A stretch of DNA of 13,328 bases, taken from positions 3,569-16,896 of the forward strand of contig JAJXHK010000042.1 in the NCBI GenBank assembly GCA_021639365.1, given 5' to 3'. Both the position numbers and the translations under genes were made by a program. The DNA is from Collinsella aerofaciens. GTDB taxonomy: Bacteria > Actinomycetota > Coriobacteriia > Coriobacteriales > Coriobacteriaceae. The notes beneath the pieces are model-generated. The model worked only from the letters and a program-made list of their open reading frames with translations, made no database searches and was not told where the DNA came from. Below, in pieces: positions 1-6,696 of the stretch (within the stretch, counting starts at the first letter, position 1; each line of letters opens with the position of its first letter).

Positions 1-791
1 TCGCAGATCGAGGTATCGGGCTCATGGCCAATACCTGTCACCACAGGCACGGGACAGGCCGCCACTGCACGGGCAAGCTCCTCGTCGTTAAAGGTCATGA
101 GGTCCTCGAAGGAACCGCCGCCACGCACGAGCAAAATGCAATCGGGCGCCGGCGTAATGGTGGCGGCGCGGCGCAAGCCTTCAATAAGCTCTGCTGGCGC
201 ACCCTCGCCCTGGACCTTGGCACCCACGCAAACGAGCTCGACAAGTGGGTTTCGACGGCGCAGCGTACGCTTGACGTCGTCGATCACAGCGCCCGAAAGC
301 GAGGTGACGACCGCCACGCGCGAGCAGAACACCGGAATGCGGCGTTTGCGTGCCTCGTCCATCAGCCCCTCGCGGCGCAGCTTTTCGGCCAACTGTGCCA
401 CCTGTTGACGCAGCAGGCCCTCCCCCGCCAGCGAGAACGAGCGGGCAACGAAGCTCATGCGCCCCGTGGGCTTGTAGAGATTGAAGCTGCCCTTAAAGCT
501 CACCTGCATACCGTCGCGCAAATCGAAGGTGCGCTTAAGATAGGCGCCCTTCCAGATAATGCAGTCGACAGCGGCCGAGTCGTCCTTGATTTGGAAGTAG
601 CAGTGGCCGCTTCGGGCATTGGGGCCACGAAAGCCCGTGACCTCACCCAGGACGCTCAGCTGCGGAATCGCATCGAGCGCGCCAGCGGCGATCTCCACCG
701 CCTGGCTCACGCTGAGCTCCTTGCGCTCCTGCTCGTCCGATCCGTCGAACTCGGCGGAAACGGCATTGCCGGTTAGATTCCAGCCTGCCAC
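1..791 (-). CDS. xseA: Exodeoxyribonuclease VII large subunit (partial, C-terminal part beyond window)
   Basis: XseA is the large, catalytic subunit of exonuclease VII, which degrades single-stranded DNA to oligonucleotides in DNA repair. Reading the minus strand from a GTG at 791-789 gives about 263 residues. The first part is an OB-fold-type DNA-binding region (LSVLGEVTGF, then GHCYFQIKDD and IIWKG). The catalytic domain follows, with the family segments VVTSLSGAVIDDV, LVRGGGSFEDL and, close to the window edge, VVTGIGHEPDTSI. The start is supported by AGGAGG (800-795) three bases upstream of the GTG. The sequence between the start and LSVSQAVEI is longer than in E. coli XseA, so a later start cannot be excluded. 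The 3' end and any xseB lie outside the window. The gene follows the zinc peptidase gene on the same strand, with a strong hairpin between them. Confidence 0.93.
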   Translation of the reverse strand, partial: MAGWNLTGNAVSAEFDGSDEQERKELSVSQAVEIAAGALDAIPQLSVLGEVTGFRGPNARSGHCYFQIKDDSAAVDCIIWKGAYLKRTFDLRDGMQVSFKGSFNLYKPTGRMSFVARSFSLAGEGLLRQQVAQLAEKLRREGLMDEARKRRIPVFCSRVAVVTSLSGAVIDDVKRTLRRRNPLVELVCVGAKVQGEGAPAELIEGLRRAATITPAPDCILLVRGGGSFEDLMTFNDEELARAVAACPVPVVTGIGHEPDTSIC

Positions 792-860
792 GCAGCCTCC
801 TTTCGTCATCGTGCACAAGGGCTCCGGCCCCGTGCAAATTCAAGTCCCACACATAGTACA

Positions 861-890
861 GCGCCGCGGGGACACGAATCCCCGCGGCGC
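861..890 (-). terminator. Perfect 12-bp GC-rich hairpin between peptidase gene and xseA
   Basis: GCGCCGCGGGGA at 861-872 is exactly inverted at 879-890 around a 6-base loop. It lies about 17 bases after the peptidase stop codon on the minus strand. No clear T-run follows on that strand (TGTACTATG), so it may be a weak terminator or an mRNA 3'-end stabiliser rather than a full rho-independent terminator. Confidence 0.55.
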
Positions 891-906
891 CTGTCAGCCC
901 AAGTTC

Positions 907-1611
907 TTATCGGTTGGAGTTTCTGTTGTAGCGAGCCATAAGGTAGAGCAGCTGAATAATCGAGGTGAGCGCCGCCGCCACGTAGGTAAGAGCGGCCGCC
1001 GTCAGCACCTTCTTGGCACCGTTGACCTGCTTGGAGCTCATGCCCGACTGCTCAATGTAGGCCACAGCGCGGCGGCTGGCATCGATCTCGACCGGCAGTG
1101 TAACCAGCTGGAACAGCACGCTAAACGAGAAGAAAATCAGCGCGAGGGTCGTGAGCCCCGCGATGTTCATGAACAGGCCCATGAGCAGCACGATCGTCCA
1201 GGTGTTCTGGGTAAAGTTGACGACCGGCACGAGGGCGGTGCGCACCTTCATCATGGCATAGCCACTTTGGCGCTGAGCGGCATGGCCCGCCTCGTGGCAG
1301 GCGACGGCGACGCTTGCGACCGACCCGCCCGAACGGTTGGCATCCGAGAGATACAGATTGTTATCCTGAGGGTTGTAATGGTCGGTGAGCTCGCCGGCAA
1401 CGCCCTTGATGCCCACGGCGTTGCAGCCGTTGGCGTCGAGCATGCGGCGAGCGACCGTAGCGCCCGGGTCGCCGTCCGATCGTACCTTGGACCACGTCTT
1501 GTACGTCGAGTTGATATAGCTCTGTGCGGCAAGACCAAGCACCGTACAGACAAGAACAACCAGCAGGTACAGCGGGTCGATACCAAAGCCGTATCCATAG
1601 TAATAAGGCAT
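907..1611 (-). CDS. Membrane zinc metallopeptidase, YugP family
   Basis: This 234-residue protein matches the neutral zinc metallopeptidase family typified by Bacillus YugP (Pfam Zn_peptidase_2). The sequence shows a tyrosine/glycine-rich N-terminus and a first membrane segment at about residues 12-30. The zinc-binding HEAGH motif is at 106-110, preceded by VAVAC. Two further hydrophobic spans lie at about 138-172. The family segment LPVEIDASRRA (172-182) carries the probable third zinc ligand, Glu175, and a last membrane span lies at about 203-226. The ATG at 1611 is chosen over an upstream in-frame ATG at 1680 because GGAGGA precedes it at the proper distance and YugP-type proteins begin this way. 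The physiological substrate is not known to me. It lies between rnd and xseA on the same strand with gaps of more than 100 bases. Confidence 0.9.
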   Translation of the reverse strand: MPYYYGYGFGIDPLYLLVVLVCTVLGLAAQSYINSTYKTWSKVRSDGDPGATVARRMLDANGCNAVGIKGVAGELTDHYNPQDNNLYLSDANRSGGSVASVAVACHEAGHAAQRQSGYAMMKVRTALVPVVNFTQNTWTIVLLMGLFMNIAGLTTLALIFFSFSVLFQLVTLPVEIDASRRAVAYIEQSGMSSKQVNGAKKVLTAAALTYVAAALTSIIQLLYLMARYNRNSNR

Positions 1612-1646
1612 GCGAATTCCTCCGAATCGAGTTACACGTTGGAGGC

Positions 1647-1652
1647 ATTCTA
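1647..1652 (-). promoter_or_regulatory. Candidate -10 box (TAGAAT) for the zinc peptidase gene
   Basis: TAGAAT on the minus strand lies about 35 bases upstream of the peptidase ATG, in the gap after rnd. The same hexamer occurs upstream of the ligase gene and of the last ORF in the window. No good -35 box is visible at 16-18 bases, so the call is tentative. Confidence 0.35.
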
Positions 1653-1743
1653 CCCAGTCAGCCGGCAAGCATATCAGCATCGATGTTTTGGCATTGCCAC
1701 CCTAGAACGTTTGCATCGTTTGGAAAACCGCGTAGCTATATAA

Positions 1744-2877
1744 CTACAAAAGCTCGATTTTGCCGTCCTTCACGGTGAGTCCCATGTTGCCCGAAAGCAG
1801 ATCGTCCAGGCGCGAGCCCACGAGCTCAAAACGCCAGCCTTCGCGCAAGGGGCTCTGCTCGGGATGCTCAATATAGTCGGCAAGGTCATCGCGCGAGGCA
1901 ATGACTGAGGTTGCCACGCCCGAGCGCTCGGCAACCAAGCGAATGAGCGCATACATAAGATCGGTCACGCTCTCCAGCTCCGGCGAGATCTGGCGATGCC
2001 CGCGCACCATGAGCGGCAGACGATCGTGTGGGCAGCTCGCGCCACGTTTGATGGCCATGAGCGCGCCGTCCACGTCGCGCTCCCCCAGCTGGTCGGTACC
2101 GCGGATACTGCGGAACTCCTCGACACGCACGGGATTGCGCTTGACGAGCGCAAGCAGCGTATCGTCGGACATGACCCACTTGCGCGGGATGTTGCGGCGC
2201 TCGGCACGGTCCTCGCGCCAAGCGGCAAGCTCGCGCGCAATGCCCAGCTGATGGCGGCTGCACGAGTTGATGCGCTTGACCTTACGGAATGCCTCGTGAC
2301 GGTCGGCGCGATAGTGCGACTCGTCGGCCAGCGGGCGGAGCTCGTCGAGTACCCAGTCCACGCGGCCCAGCTCGCGCAGGCGGCTCATCATCTCGGTATA
2401 GGCGACGATCAGGTACTTGACGTCATCGATCGCATATTCAATCTGTTTATCGGTCAGCGGGCGGCGCGACCAGTCGGTCAGCGACTCGGTCTTGGGCAGT
2501 GAGACGCCGCAAAACGTCTGCACGAGCGCGCCGTAGGAAATCTGCTGGCGCTCACCCAAAAAGGCGGCGGCCACCTGAGTATCAAAAATAGGACGCGGCA
2601 GCACGCCCACAGTATGGAGCATGACCTCCATATCCTGCGAGCAGGCGTGGAACACCTTGGTTACGCTCTCATCGGCCATAAGCTCGGCGAGCGGCGACAG
2701 GTCGTCGATTACCAGGGGGTCGACCGCGACGCTCTCGGCAGGGGTGGCAATCTGAACCAGGCACAGACGCGGATGGAACGTGCGCTCGCGCAAAAACTCG
2801 GTATCGACGGCAATCGCGTCGAACTCGCGGGCGCGCTGGCAAAAGTCGAGTAGAGCCTGATGTGTGGAAATGTACAT
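1744..2877 (-). CDS. rnd: Ribonuclease D (DEDDy 3'-5' exoribonuclease with HRDC domain)
   Basis: RNase D trims the 3' ends of tRNA precursors and other structured RNAs. The 377-residue reading is almost the length of E. coli RNase D. All DEDDy residues are visible: Asp25 and Glu27 in VDTEF, Asp82 in HACSQDMEVM, and Asp152 with Tyr148 in YAIDDVKYL. An HRDC-like helical region follows (about 190-300, including ARELAAWREDRAE and RNIPRKWVMSDDTLLAL). I chose the ATG at 2877 because MYISTHQALLDF aligns with the usual N-terminus. An in-frame GTG at 2913 would add 12 residues. Neither start has a convincing Shine-Dalgarno sequence. No intrinsic terminator is obvious between its stop and the peptidase promoter region. 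It is divergent from the lipid kinase gene. Confidence 0.92.
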   Translation of the reverse strand: MYISTHQALLDFCQRAREFDAIAVDTEFLRERTFHPRLCLVQIATPAESVAVDPLVIDDLSPLAELMADESVTKVFHACSQDMEVMLHTVGVLPRPIFDTQVAAAFLGERQQISYGALVQTFCGVSLPKTESLTDWSRRPLTDKQIEYAIDDVKYLIVAYTEMMSRLRELGRVDWVLDELRPLADESHYRADRHEAFRKVKRINSCSRHQLGIARELAAWREDRAERRNIPRKWVMSDDTLLALVKRNPVRVEEFRSIRGTDQLGERDVDGALMAIKRGASCPHDRLPLMVRGHRQISPELESVTDLMYALIRLVAERSGVATSVIASRDDLADYIEHPEQSPLREGWRFELVGSRLDDLLSGNMGLTVKDGKIELL

Positions 2878-2913
2878 ATCAACCCATCGAATAAGGTTAG
2901 GCCCGAAAAACAC

Positions 2914-2975
2914 GGGTAGGATATCGGCATTGCCTTACAACTATACTCGGTTAGTCACAGAACGGGAACGTAAGT
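2914..2975. promoter_or_regulatory. Divergent promoter region between rnd and lipid kinase gene
   Basis: This short gap must hold promoters in both directions. On the minus strand, TATAGT (2947-2942 region, read in reverse) lies 17 bases from TTCCCG, a plausible -10/-35 pair for rnd. On the plus strand the overlapping TATACT at 2942-2947 could serve as a -10 for the kinase gene, about 28 bases before its ATG, but no good -35 is seen. The two -10 boxes overlap, so the promoters may compete. Hexamer matching by eye only. Confidence 0.4.
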
Positions 2976-3893
2976 ATGCGCTGCCTTATCATCCACAACC
3001 CGGCATCGGGCCCCAGCTCAGATGAAATCTTCGCATTCACGCACGCCCTCTCGCAGGGCGGCGACGAGGTCGTGATGCGCTTTATCGGCGATGGCATGGA
3101 GCCCGAGGACGCCGTGGCAGACGTGCGCGAGTTCGATCGCGTGGTGGTCTCGGGCGGCGACGGCACCGTCTCCAACGTGCTCGACCAGATGCGCGGATGC
3201 GGCGTCCCCACGCTCGTCTTTCCCTCCGGCACGGCCTGCCTGTTCTTCAACAATATCGGCAATGCCCCCGAGGCGGCGGCGCTCGCCAAGGCCTGCCGCG
3301 ACGGCCGCACCGTCAAGGCGGACATGGGCGAGCTCTTTTGGCTCGACGAGAACGGCAACGAGAGGCGCCATGGCTTCATCATCATTGCCGGCTCGGGCTA
3401 CGACGCCGAGATCATGATGAAGGCCGCCCCCAGCAAAAACGACATCGGTGAGATTGCCTACTTCCTGTCTGCACTCGCCACGCCCAATCCCACGGTGGCG
3501 CATTTTACCATTGAGCACGACGGCATTGTCGAGGAGCTCGACGGCATCTGCTGCATGGCCGGCAACACCTCGGTCATCCAAAACGACATCAACCTGTTCC
3601 CCAACTGTCGCATGAACGACGGCATGGTCGACATCGCGGTCATCGAGCCCGTAAAAACCGTGCAGTTGCTGCCCACCGTGATCACAGCCGCGCTCGACCC
3701 CGCCGGCAAGGTGCTCGGTCGCCCGCAGTTCAAGATCATCCAGACCAAGGAAGCCAAGATCACCTGCACGCCGTCGCTGGGCATGCAGTTCGATGGTGAG
3801 ATTATCTCCAGTAACTCCGGCGTCTTTGGTGCCCGCGCACTTCCGCAATGTCTCGACCTAATCGTCGACGAATTCTCACCGCTCGGTAAATAG
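2976..3893 (+). CDS. Diacylglycerol kinase catalytic-domain lipid kinase (YegS/DgkB-like)
   Basis: This 305-residue protein belongs to the DAGK_cat/YegS lipid kinase family, which phosphorylates diacylglycerol or related lipids with ATP at the inner membrane face. The N-terminus has the nucleotide-binding IHNPASG (6-12), followed by the hallmark SGGDGT (59-64). VFPSGTACLFF matches the usual phosphate-binding segment, and GSGYDAEIM in the middle matches the family's GxGxDA element. The C-terminal half is beta-rich, ending in FDGEI and a predicted sandwich domain. The full length fits the family. The ATG is the first plausible start, and its Shine-Dalgarno sequence is poor (GGGAA about 11 bases upstream). 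A small membrane protein follows with only nine bases between. The exact lipid substrate (diacylglycerol, undecaprenol or other) cannot be read from the sequence. Confidence 0.88.
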   Translation: MRCLIIHNPASGPSSDEIFAFTHALSQGGDEVVMRFIGDGMEPEDAVADVREFDRVVVSGGDGTVSNVLDQMRGCGVPTLVFPSGTACLFFNNIGNAPEAAALAKACRDGRTVKADMGELFWLDENGNERRHGFIIIAGSGYDAEIMMKAAPSKNDIGEIAYFLSALATPNPTVAHFTIEHDGIVEELDGICCMAGNTSVIQNDINLFPNCRMNDGMVDIAVIEPVKTVQLLPTVITAALDPAGKVLGRPQFKIIQTKEAKITCTPSLGMQFDGEIISSNSGVFGARALPQCLDLIVDEFSPLGK

Positions 3894-3902
3894 GAGGACC
3901 CC

Positions 3903-3995
3903 ATGAACGACAATCCCCTGCTCGGCTTTATCGTCATTGTTCTGGCCATGCTCGTCGGCTATGCGATCAACGTGATTCACCGTCGAAAGAAGTAA
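3903..3995 (+). CDS. Small single-pass membrane protein (30 residues)
   Basis: This short ORF begins nine bases after the kinase stop codon. It has an excellent Shine-Dalgarno sequence (GGAGG, overlapping the kinase stop) six bases before the ATG. The product starts MNDNPLLG, continues with about 18 hydrophobic residues (FIVIVLAMLVGYAINVI) and ends in HRRKK. That is one membrane span with a positively charged cytoplasmic tail by the positive-inside rule. Tight coupling suggests translation together with the kinase, so it could be a membrane partner or regulator of it. I recognise no family and assign no function. A terminator follows. Confidence 0.72.
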   Translation: MNDNPLLGFIVIVLAMLVGYAINVIHRRKK

Positions 3996-4030
3996 TTCCA
4001 CATTGGTATGATATTCATCCAATTATCGTC

Positions 4031-4075
4031 TCCCCTGCCGTTTATGCATTTGCCAAACAGCAGGGGATTTTCATT
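4031..4075 (+). terminator. Rho-independent terminator after the lipid kinase pair
   Basis: TCCCCTGC (4031-4038) pairs with GCAGGGGA (4060-4067). After one mismatch, GTTT (4040-4043) also pairs with AAAC (4055-4058). A TTTTCATTT tail follows directly. It ends the kinase/small-protein transcript. Confidence 0.8.
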
Positions 4076-4301
4076 TCGGGCATTCCCAGCTACTTTATTC
4101 GACTACAGTAATTACAGGGCGTCTTTATTAAAGTAAAGCTATAAACTGAGTACAATTAACCGCTCATCGCATATTTCATCACGCTTATCGAGTAAGTTTC
4201 TTTCATAGATGAATAATGTTTCCAGTTCGTTACGCTAATGGGGTGTCTTTATTGGCTGAAGCCCTCTGGCGACAGAGGGCTTTCGCACGCTGGGAGGGAA
4301 A
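4076..4301 (+). promoter_or_regulatory. AT-rich upstream region and 5' leader of the C69 peptidase gene
   Basis: This gap is much more AT-rich than its surroundings, as expected for a promoter region. Candidate boxes are TTAAAG at 4128-4133 and TACAAT at 4151-4156, spaced 17 bases; this would give a leader of about 140 bases. Just before the ribosome-binding site is a perfect 10-bp hairpin, arms 4259-4268 and 4273-4282, with loop GCGA (a GNRA tetraloop). GGGAGGG (4292-4298) then precedes the ATG at 4302. No known riboswitch is recognised. The hairpin may stabilise the mRNA or limit entry from upstream transcription. Confidence 0.45.
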
Positions 4302-6296
4302 ATGAGGAAAACTCACCCCGTCAACGCGCTCAAAAAGCTTGGCATAGGCCTCGCCTTTGGAGCTGCAACCATCATGTCCATGCCGACATCTGCGCTCGCC
4401 TGCACACAGATGTACATGGGCAAGAACCTTACGGCCGACGGTAACACGTACTATGGCCGCACCGAGGACATTGGCACTCGTTACCTCAAACACTATGGCA
4501 TCGAGCCCTCTCATGGCCCTGGTCATACCTACAGCTCGGGCGAGTCCGAATTCTCCTACACCTCGACCAAGACTACGTATCGTTACAGCTACGTGCGCGA
4601 CCATCCTGCTGAGTGGGACGGACGCTGGGATGCTTACTCCGAGGCCGGCATCAATGAGAAGGGCGTCTCCTGCTCCGCAACACTGAGCACCTCCTACAAC
4701 GACGATGCCAAGGCAGCGGATCCCACGACCAAGCATGCCCACAAAGCAAATCCCGAGGTCAAAAATACCGGCATCGGCGAGTACAGCTACGCGGGCGTCA
4801 TCTTGGGCGAGAGCGCAACGGCCCGCGAGGGCGTAGAGCTCATCGGCACCCTGATCGACGAGCAGGGTGTCTACTCCAACGATCAGCTCATCATCGCCGA
4901 CAACACCGAGACTTGGCTGTTCGCCGCGCTTTCCGGCCACCAGTGGATCGCTATGAAGCTGACCGACGACGTCGCTTCGGTCAACCCCAACATTAGTAAC
5001 CTCAATTTCCAGGTCAATCTTAACGACACCGAGAACTGCCTCCACTCCGAGGGCATTCAGACCATGCCCGAAGAGAAGGGCTTCGCCAAGTACTTCGAAG
5101 ACGGACAGTTCGATGTTGCCCAGACCTACGGTGCGTCTATCAACAATACGGGCATGGGCTCATGGGCGCGTTATATCCAGGGCCGCAACTACTTTATGGC
5201 TCCGCTGACCGAGGGCACCGACTACGAGATCGTCAAGGACAAGGACAAGAATGACGTCACGCTCGGTGCCATGGTTCACGAGATGCAGCCGCTGTTCTTC
5301 CAGCCCAGCAAGTCCGACTGGAACACGTTTGAGCTGATTCGCGCCTTCGGCAACCGCGGTGAAAATGTCCCCGGCCTTAATGCCAATACTGACGGTGTCA
5401 GCGGCATCGGTTCCGACCGCAACGCCGAGGCCAACCTCTTCCAGATTCGAAAGGGCTATGACCCCGAGGTTGCAACTATCCAGTGGGAGATGCTCTCCTG
5501 CGCCGAGTTCTCCGTCGCTATCCCGCTATACTCCGCTCTGATGACCGAAGTCAGCCCCTACTTCAGCGACCAGACCGTTGATTATGGTCACTGCAGCGAG
5601 AAGGACATCGTGAACAACGAGGAGCCCGAGAACTCCATTAACTACGTCCTGATGGACATCAACTCGCTTTGCTTCGCGAACCGCGCGCAATTCGCCACCA
5701 ACGTCCGCGCCTACCTCGATGCGCTCCAGAACGAGCTCATCGCGCAGAACAAGGAAGTTGACGCCGCCATGCTGGCCGAGACGACCACCGAGGGCCGCAC
5801 CGCCCTAGCCAACAAGGCCGGCAAGGCTGCTACTGAGAACACCTACAAGAAGTGCAAGGCACTGCTCCAGGAGATGCGCGCCTATCAGAAGGCCGAAAAC
5901 TTCGACCAGCCCTTCACCCCGAGCGACCTGAACACCGAGACCAACGGCCTCAAGGTGTCCATCACCTATGCCAAGGACGCTCTTGCCACCGACCCGGTGA
6001 CCCCGGATCAGCCCGGAACTCCCGAGCAGCCTGGCACTCCTGAGCAGCCCGGTACCCCCGAGCAGCCCGGTACCCCCGAGCAGCCCGCTAAGCCCGAGCA
6101 GCCCACCACCAAGCCCGAGAAGCCTGGCAAGTCGGACACCACGACCACGGTAACCACCAACAAGGCGAACACCAAGGGCGGCCTGCCCACCACCGGTGAT
6201 CGTTTTGATGGCCGCGTGGTGGCTGCATTCGCCATCGCTGGCGTTGCCGTCATCTCCGCGGGCGGTTACTTCCTCTACCGTCGCAATAAGGAGTAA
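4302..6296 (+). CDS. Secreted, sortase-anchored peptidase family C69 dipeptidase
   Basis: This 664-residue protein is an N-terminal-nucleophile (Ntn) hydrolase of the C69 dipeptidase family (PepD-like). A signal peptide (residues 1-33: KKLG, hydrophobic core, PTSALA) should be cut directly before Cys34, which would become the N-terminal nucleophile. The sequence CTQMYMGKNLTADGNTYYGRTEDI is typical of the family start. The sequence around Cys34 does not fit a lipobox well (Ala-Leu-Ala before Cys). The catalytic region extends to about residue 470, followed by a helical stretch. A stalk of PEQPGT repeats (about 568-597) and a Lys/Pro/Thr segment come next, then LPTTG at 628-632, a hydrophobic span and RRNKE. 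This is a complete cell-wall sorting signal. Typical C69 dipeptidases have about 470 residues; the excess here is the C-terminal stalk and anchor. GGGAGGG precedes the ATG. No sortase gene is in the window. The role is probably extracellular peptide breakdown at the cell surface. Confidence 0.9.
   Translation: MRKTHPVNALKKLGIGLAFGAATIMSMPTSALACTQMYMGKNLTADGNTYYGRTEDIGTRYLKHYGIEPSHGPGHTYSSGESEFSYTSTKTTYRYSYVRDHPAEWDGRWDAYSEAGINEKGVSCSATLSTSYNDDAKAADPTTKHAHKANPEVKNTGIGEYSYAGVILGESATAREGVELIGTLIDEQGVYSNDQLIIADNTETWLFAALSGHQWIAMKLTDDVASVNPNISNLNFQVNLNDTENCLHSEGIQTMPEEKGFAKYFEDGQFDVAQTYGASINNTGMGSWARYIQGRNYFMAPLTEGTDYEIVKDKDKNDVTLGAMVHEMQPLFFQPSKSDWNTFELIRAFGNRGENVPGLNANTDGVSGIGSDRNAEANLFQIRKGYDPEVATIQWEMLSCAEFSVAIPLYSALMTEVSPYFSDQTVDYGHCSEKDIVNNEEPENSINYVLMDINSLCFANRAQFATNVRAYLDALQNELIAQNKEVDAAMLAETTTEGRTALANKAGKAATENTYKKCKALLQEMRAYQKAENFDQPFTPSDLNTETNGLKVSITYAKDALATDPVTPDQPGTPEQPGTPEQPGTPEQPGTPEQPAKPEQPTTKPEKPGKSDTTTTVTTNKANTKGGLPTTGDRFDGRVVAAFAIAGVAVISAGGYFLYRRNKE
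6003..6092 (+). repeat. Five 18-bp tandem repeats encoding (P-E/D-Q-P-G/A-T/K) units
   Basis: Five 18-bp units encode PDQPGT, three or four PEQPGT copies, and PEQPAK; a sixth diverging PEQPTT follows. Two neighbouring units are identical at DNA level (CCCGAGCAGCCCGGTACC), which suggests recent duplication. The repeats form a wall-spanning stalk between the enzyme domain and the sorting signal, and copy number probably varies between strains. Confidence 0.85.
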
Positions 6297-6303
6297 CGTC
6301 CTA

Positions 6304-6355
6304 GCTGAGCGGGCAAGGCAGCAATGGCAGCCTCGCCCGCTCAGCCCGCTCTTTT
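6304..6355 (+). terminator. Terminator hairpin after the C69 gene
   Basis: GCTGAGCGGGC (6304-6314) is perfectly complementary to 6335-6345. The inside can pair further (AGGC with GCCT). A TTTT run lies seven bases past the stem (6352-6355), so it is probably a functional though not ideal terminator. A second small stem, 6360-6365 with 6369-6374, follows before an A/T-rich palindrome. Confidence 0.6.
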
Positions 6356-6375
6356 GACCGGTGGGAAACCCGCCT

Positions 6376-6398
6376 GAAATCTTTTTAAAAAAGATTTC
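6376..6398. promoter_or_regulatory. A/T-rich near-perfect palindrome upstream of the Trp leader
   Basis: GAAATCTTTTT and AAAAAGATTTC are inverted around a single central A. The right arm overlaps the likely -35 of the leader promoter. It can be read as an operator for a dimeric repressor. As RNA it could also act as a bidirectional terminator, with its own A- and T-runs, between the C69 gene and the transporter. Confidence 0.45.
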
Positions 6399-6425
6399 CC
6401 CGCACATACTTCGCTGTGCTATAGT
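6396..6425 (+). promoter_or_regulatory. Candidate promoter of the ECF transporter operon
   Basis: TTCCCC (6396-6401) and TATAGT (6420-6425) are 18 bases apart. The expected transcript start near 6432 would leave about 50 bases before the leader ATG. The -10 matches consensus at five of six positions; the -35 is poor. Confidence 0.5.
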
Positions 6426-6483
6426 GCAGCGCAACAGCAACTAGGTGCGACCGCGCCACGGCATCACGAAAGGAGCCACCGAC

Positions 6484-6552
6484 ATGAAGAACACGATGAA
6501 CTCTCTCAACAACTGGTGGTGGCGTGATGCGAATACGATCGGTCGACAGTGA
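6484..6552 (+). CDS. Tryptophan-rich leader peptide (attenuator peptide)
   Basis: This 22-residue ORF has a strong Shine-Dalgarno sequence (AAAGGAG, 6469-6475) eight bases before the ATG. Its product contains three consecutive tryptophans (residues 11-13, codons 6514-6522) in the context SLNNWWWRDAN and ends at TGA 6550-6552. Tandem codons for one amino acid in a short leader ORF, followed closely by an intrinsic terminator, are the hallmark of ribosome-mediated transcription attenuation as in trp operons. Here the regulated genes downstream are an ECF transporter, not trp biosynthesis. Ribosome stalling at these codons when charged tRNA-Trp is scarce should favour readthrough into the S-subunit gene. 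Confidence 0.87.
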   Translation: MKNTMNSLNNWWWRDANTIGRQ

Positions 6553-6588
6553 GTCCCTCACGCCTGTTTTTGCGCTCTAGGTGATTGG

Positions 6589-6619
6589 AAGGCCTCCGGT
6601 TTCGACCGGGGGCCTTTTT
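6589..6619 (+). terminator. Attenuator terminator (TTCG-loop hairpin) of the ECF operon
   Basis: AAGGCCTCCGGT (6589-6600) pairs with ACCGGGGGCCTT (6605-6616) around a TTCG tetraloop, with one T-G wobble, followed by a T-run to 6619. This very stable stem is placed between the Trp leader ORF and the S-subunit gene. A competing pairing is visible: 6539-6546 (within the last leader codons) can pair with 6602-6609 (loop and 3' arm), seven Watson-Crick pairs plus one wobble. A ribosome stalled at the Trp codons would leave 6539-6546 free, and one at the stop codon would cover it. An upstream stem GGCGTGA/TCACGCC (6521-6527 with 6558-6564) is also possible. Confidence 0.85.
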
Positions 6620-6696
6620 CTATCTCGAGCCCGATCGCATTCGCATCACGCGCCTCCGCTTTTCCCCTGCGCTTCCCTTCAGAAAGGATTTTCACC

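Noticed and set aside
24..776. Long plus-strand open frame opposite xseA
   Set aside because: The minus strand gives a clear exonuclease VII sequence with family motifs. The plus frame is a shadow typical of high-GC DNA.
2878..2913. Upstream GTG start adding 12 residues to RNase D
   Set aside because: The family N-terminus aligns with the ATG at 2877. The GTG has no Shine-Dalgarno sequence, although leaderless translation cannot be ruled out.
4401..4403. Lipoprotein reading of the C69 N-terminus (Cys34 as lipid-modified cysteine)
   Set aside because: Ala-Leu-Ala before Cys is a poor lipobox, the cysteine is the expected Ntn nucleophile, and the protein has a C-terminal sortase anchor.
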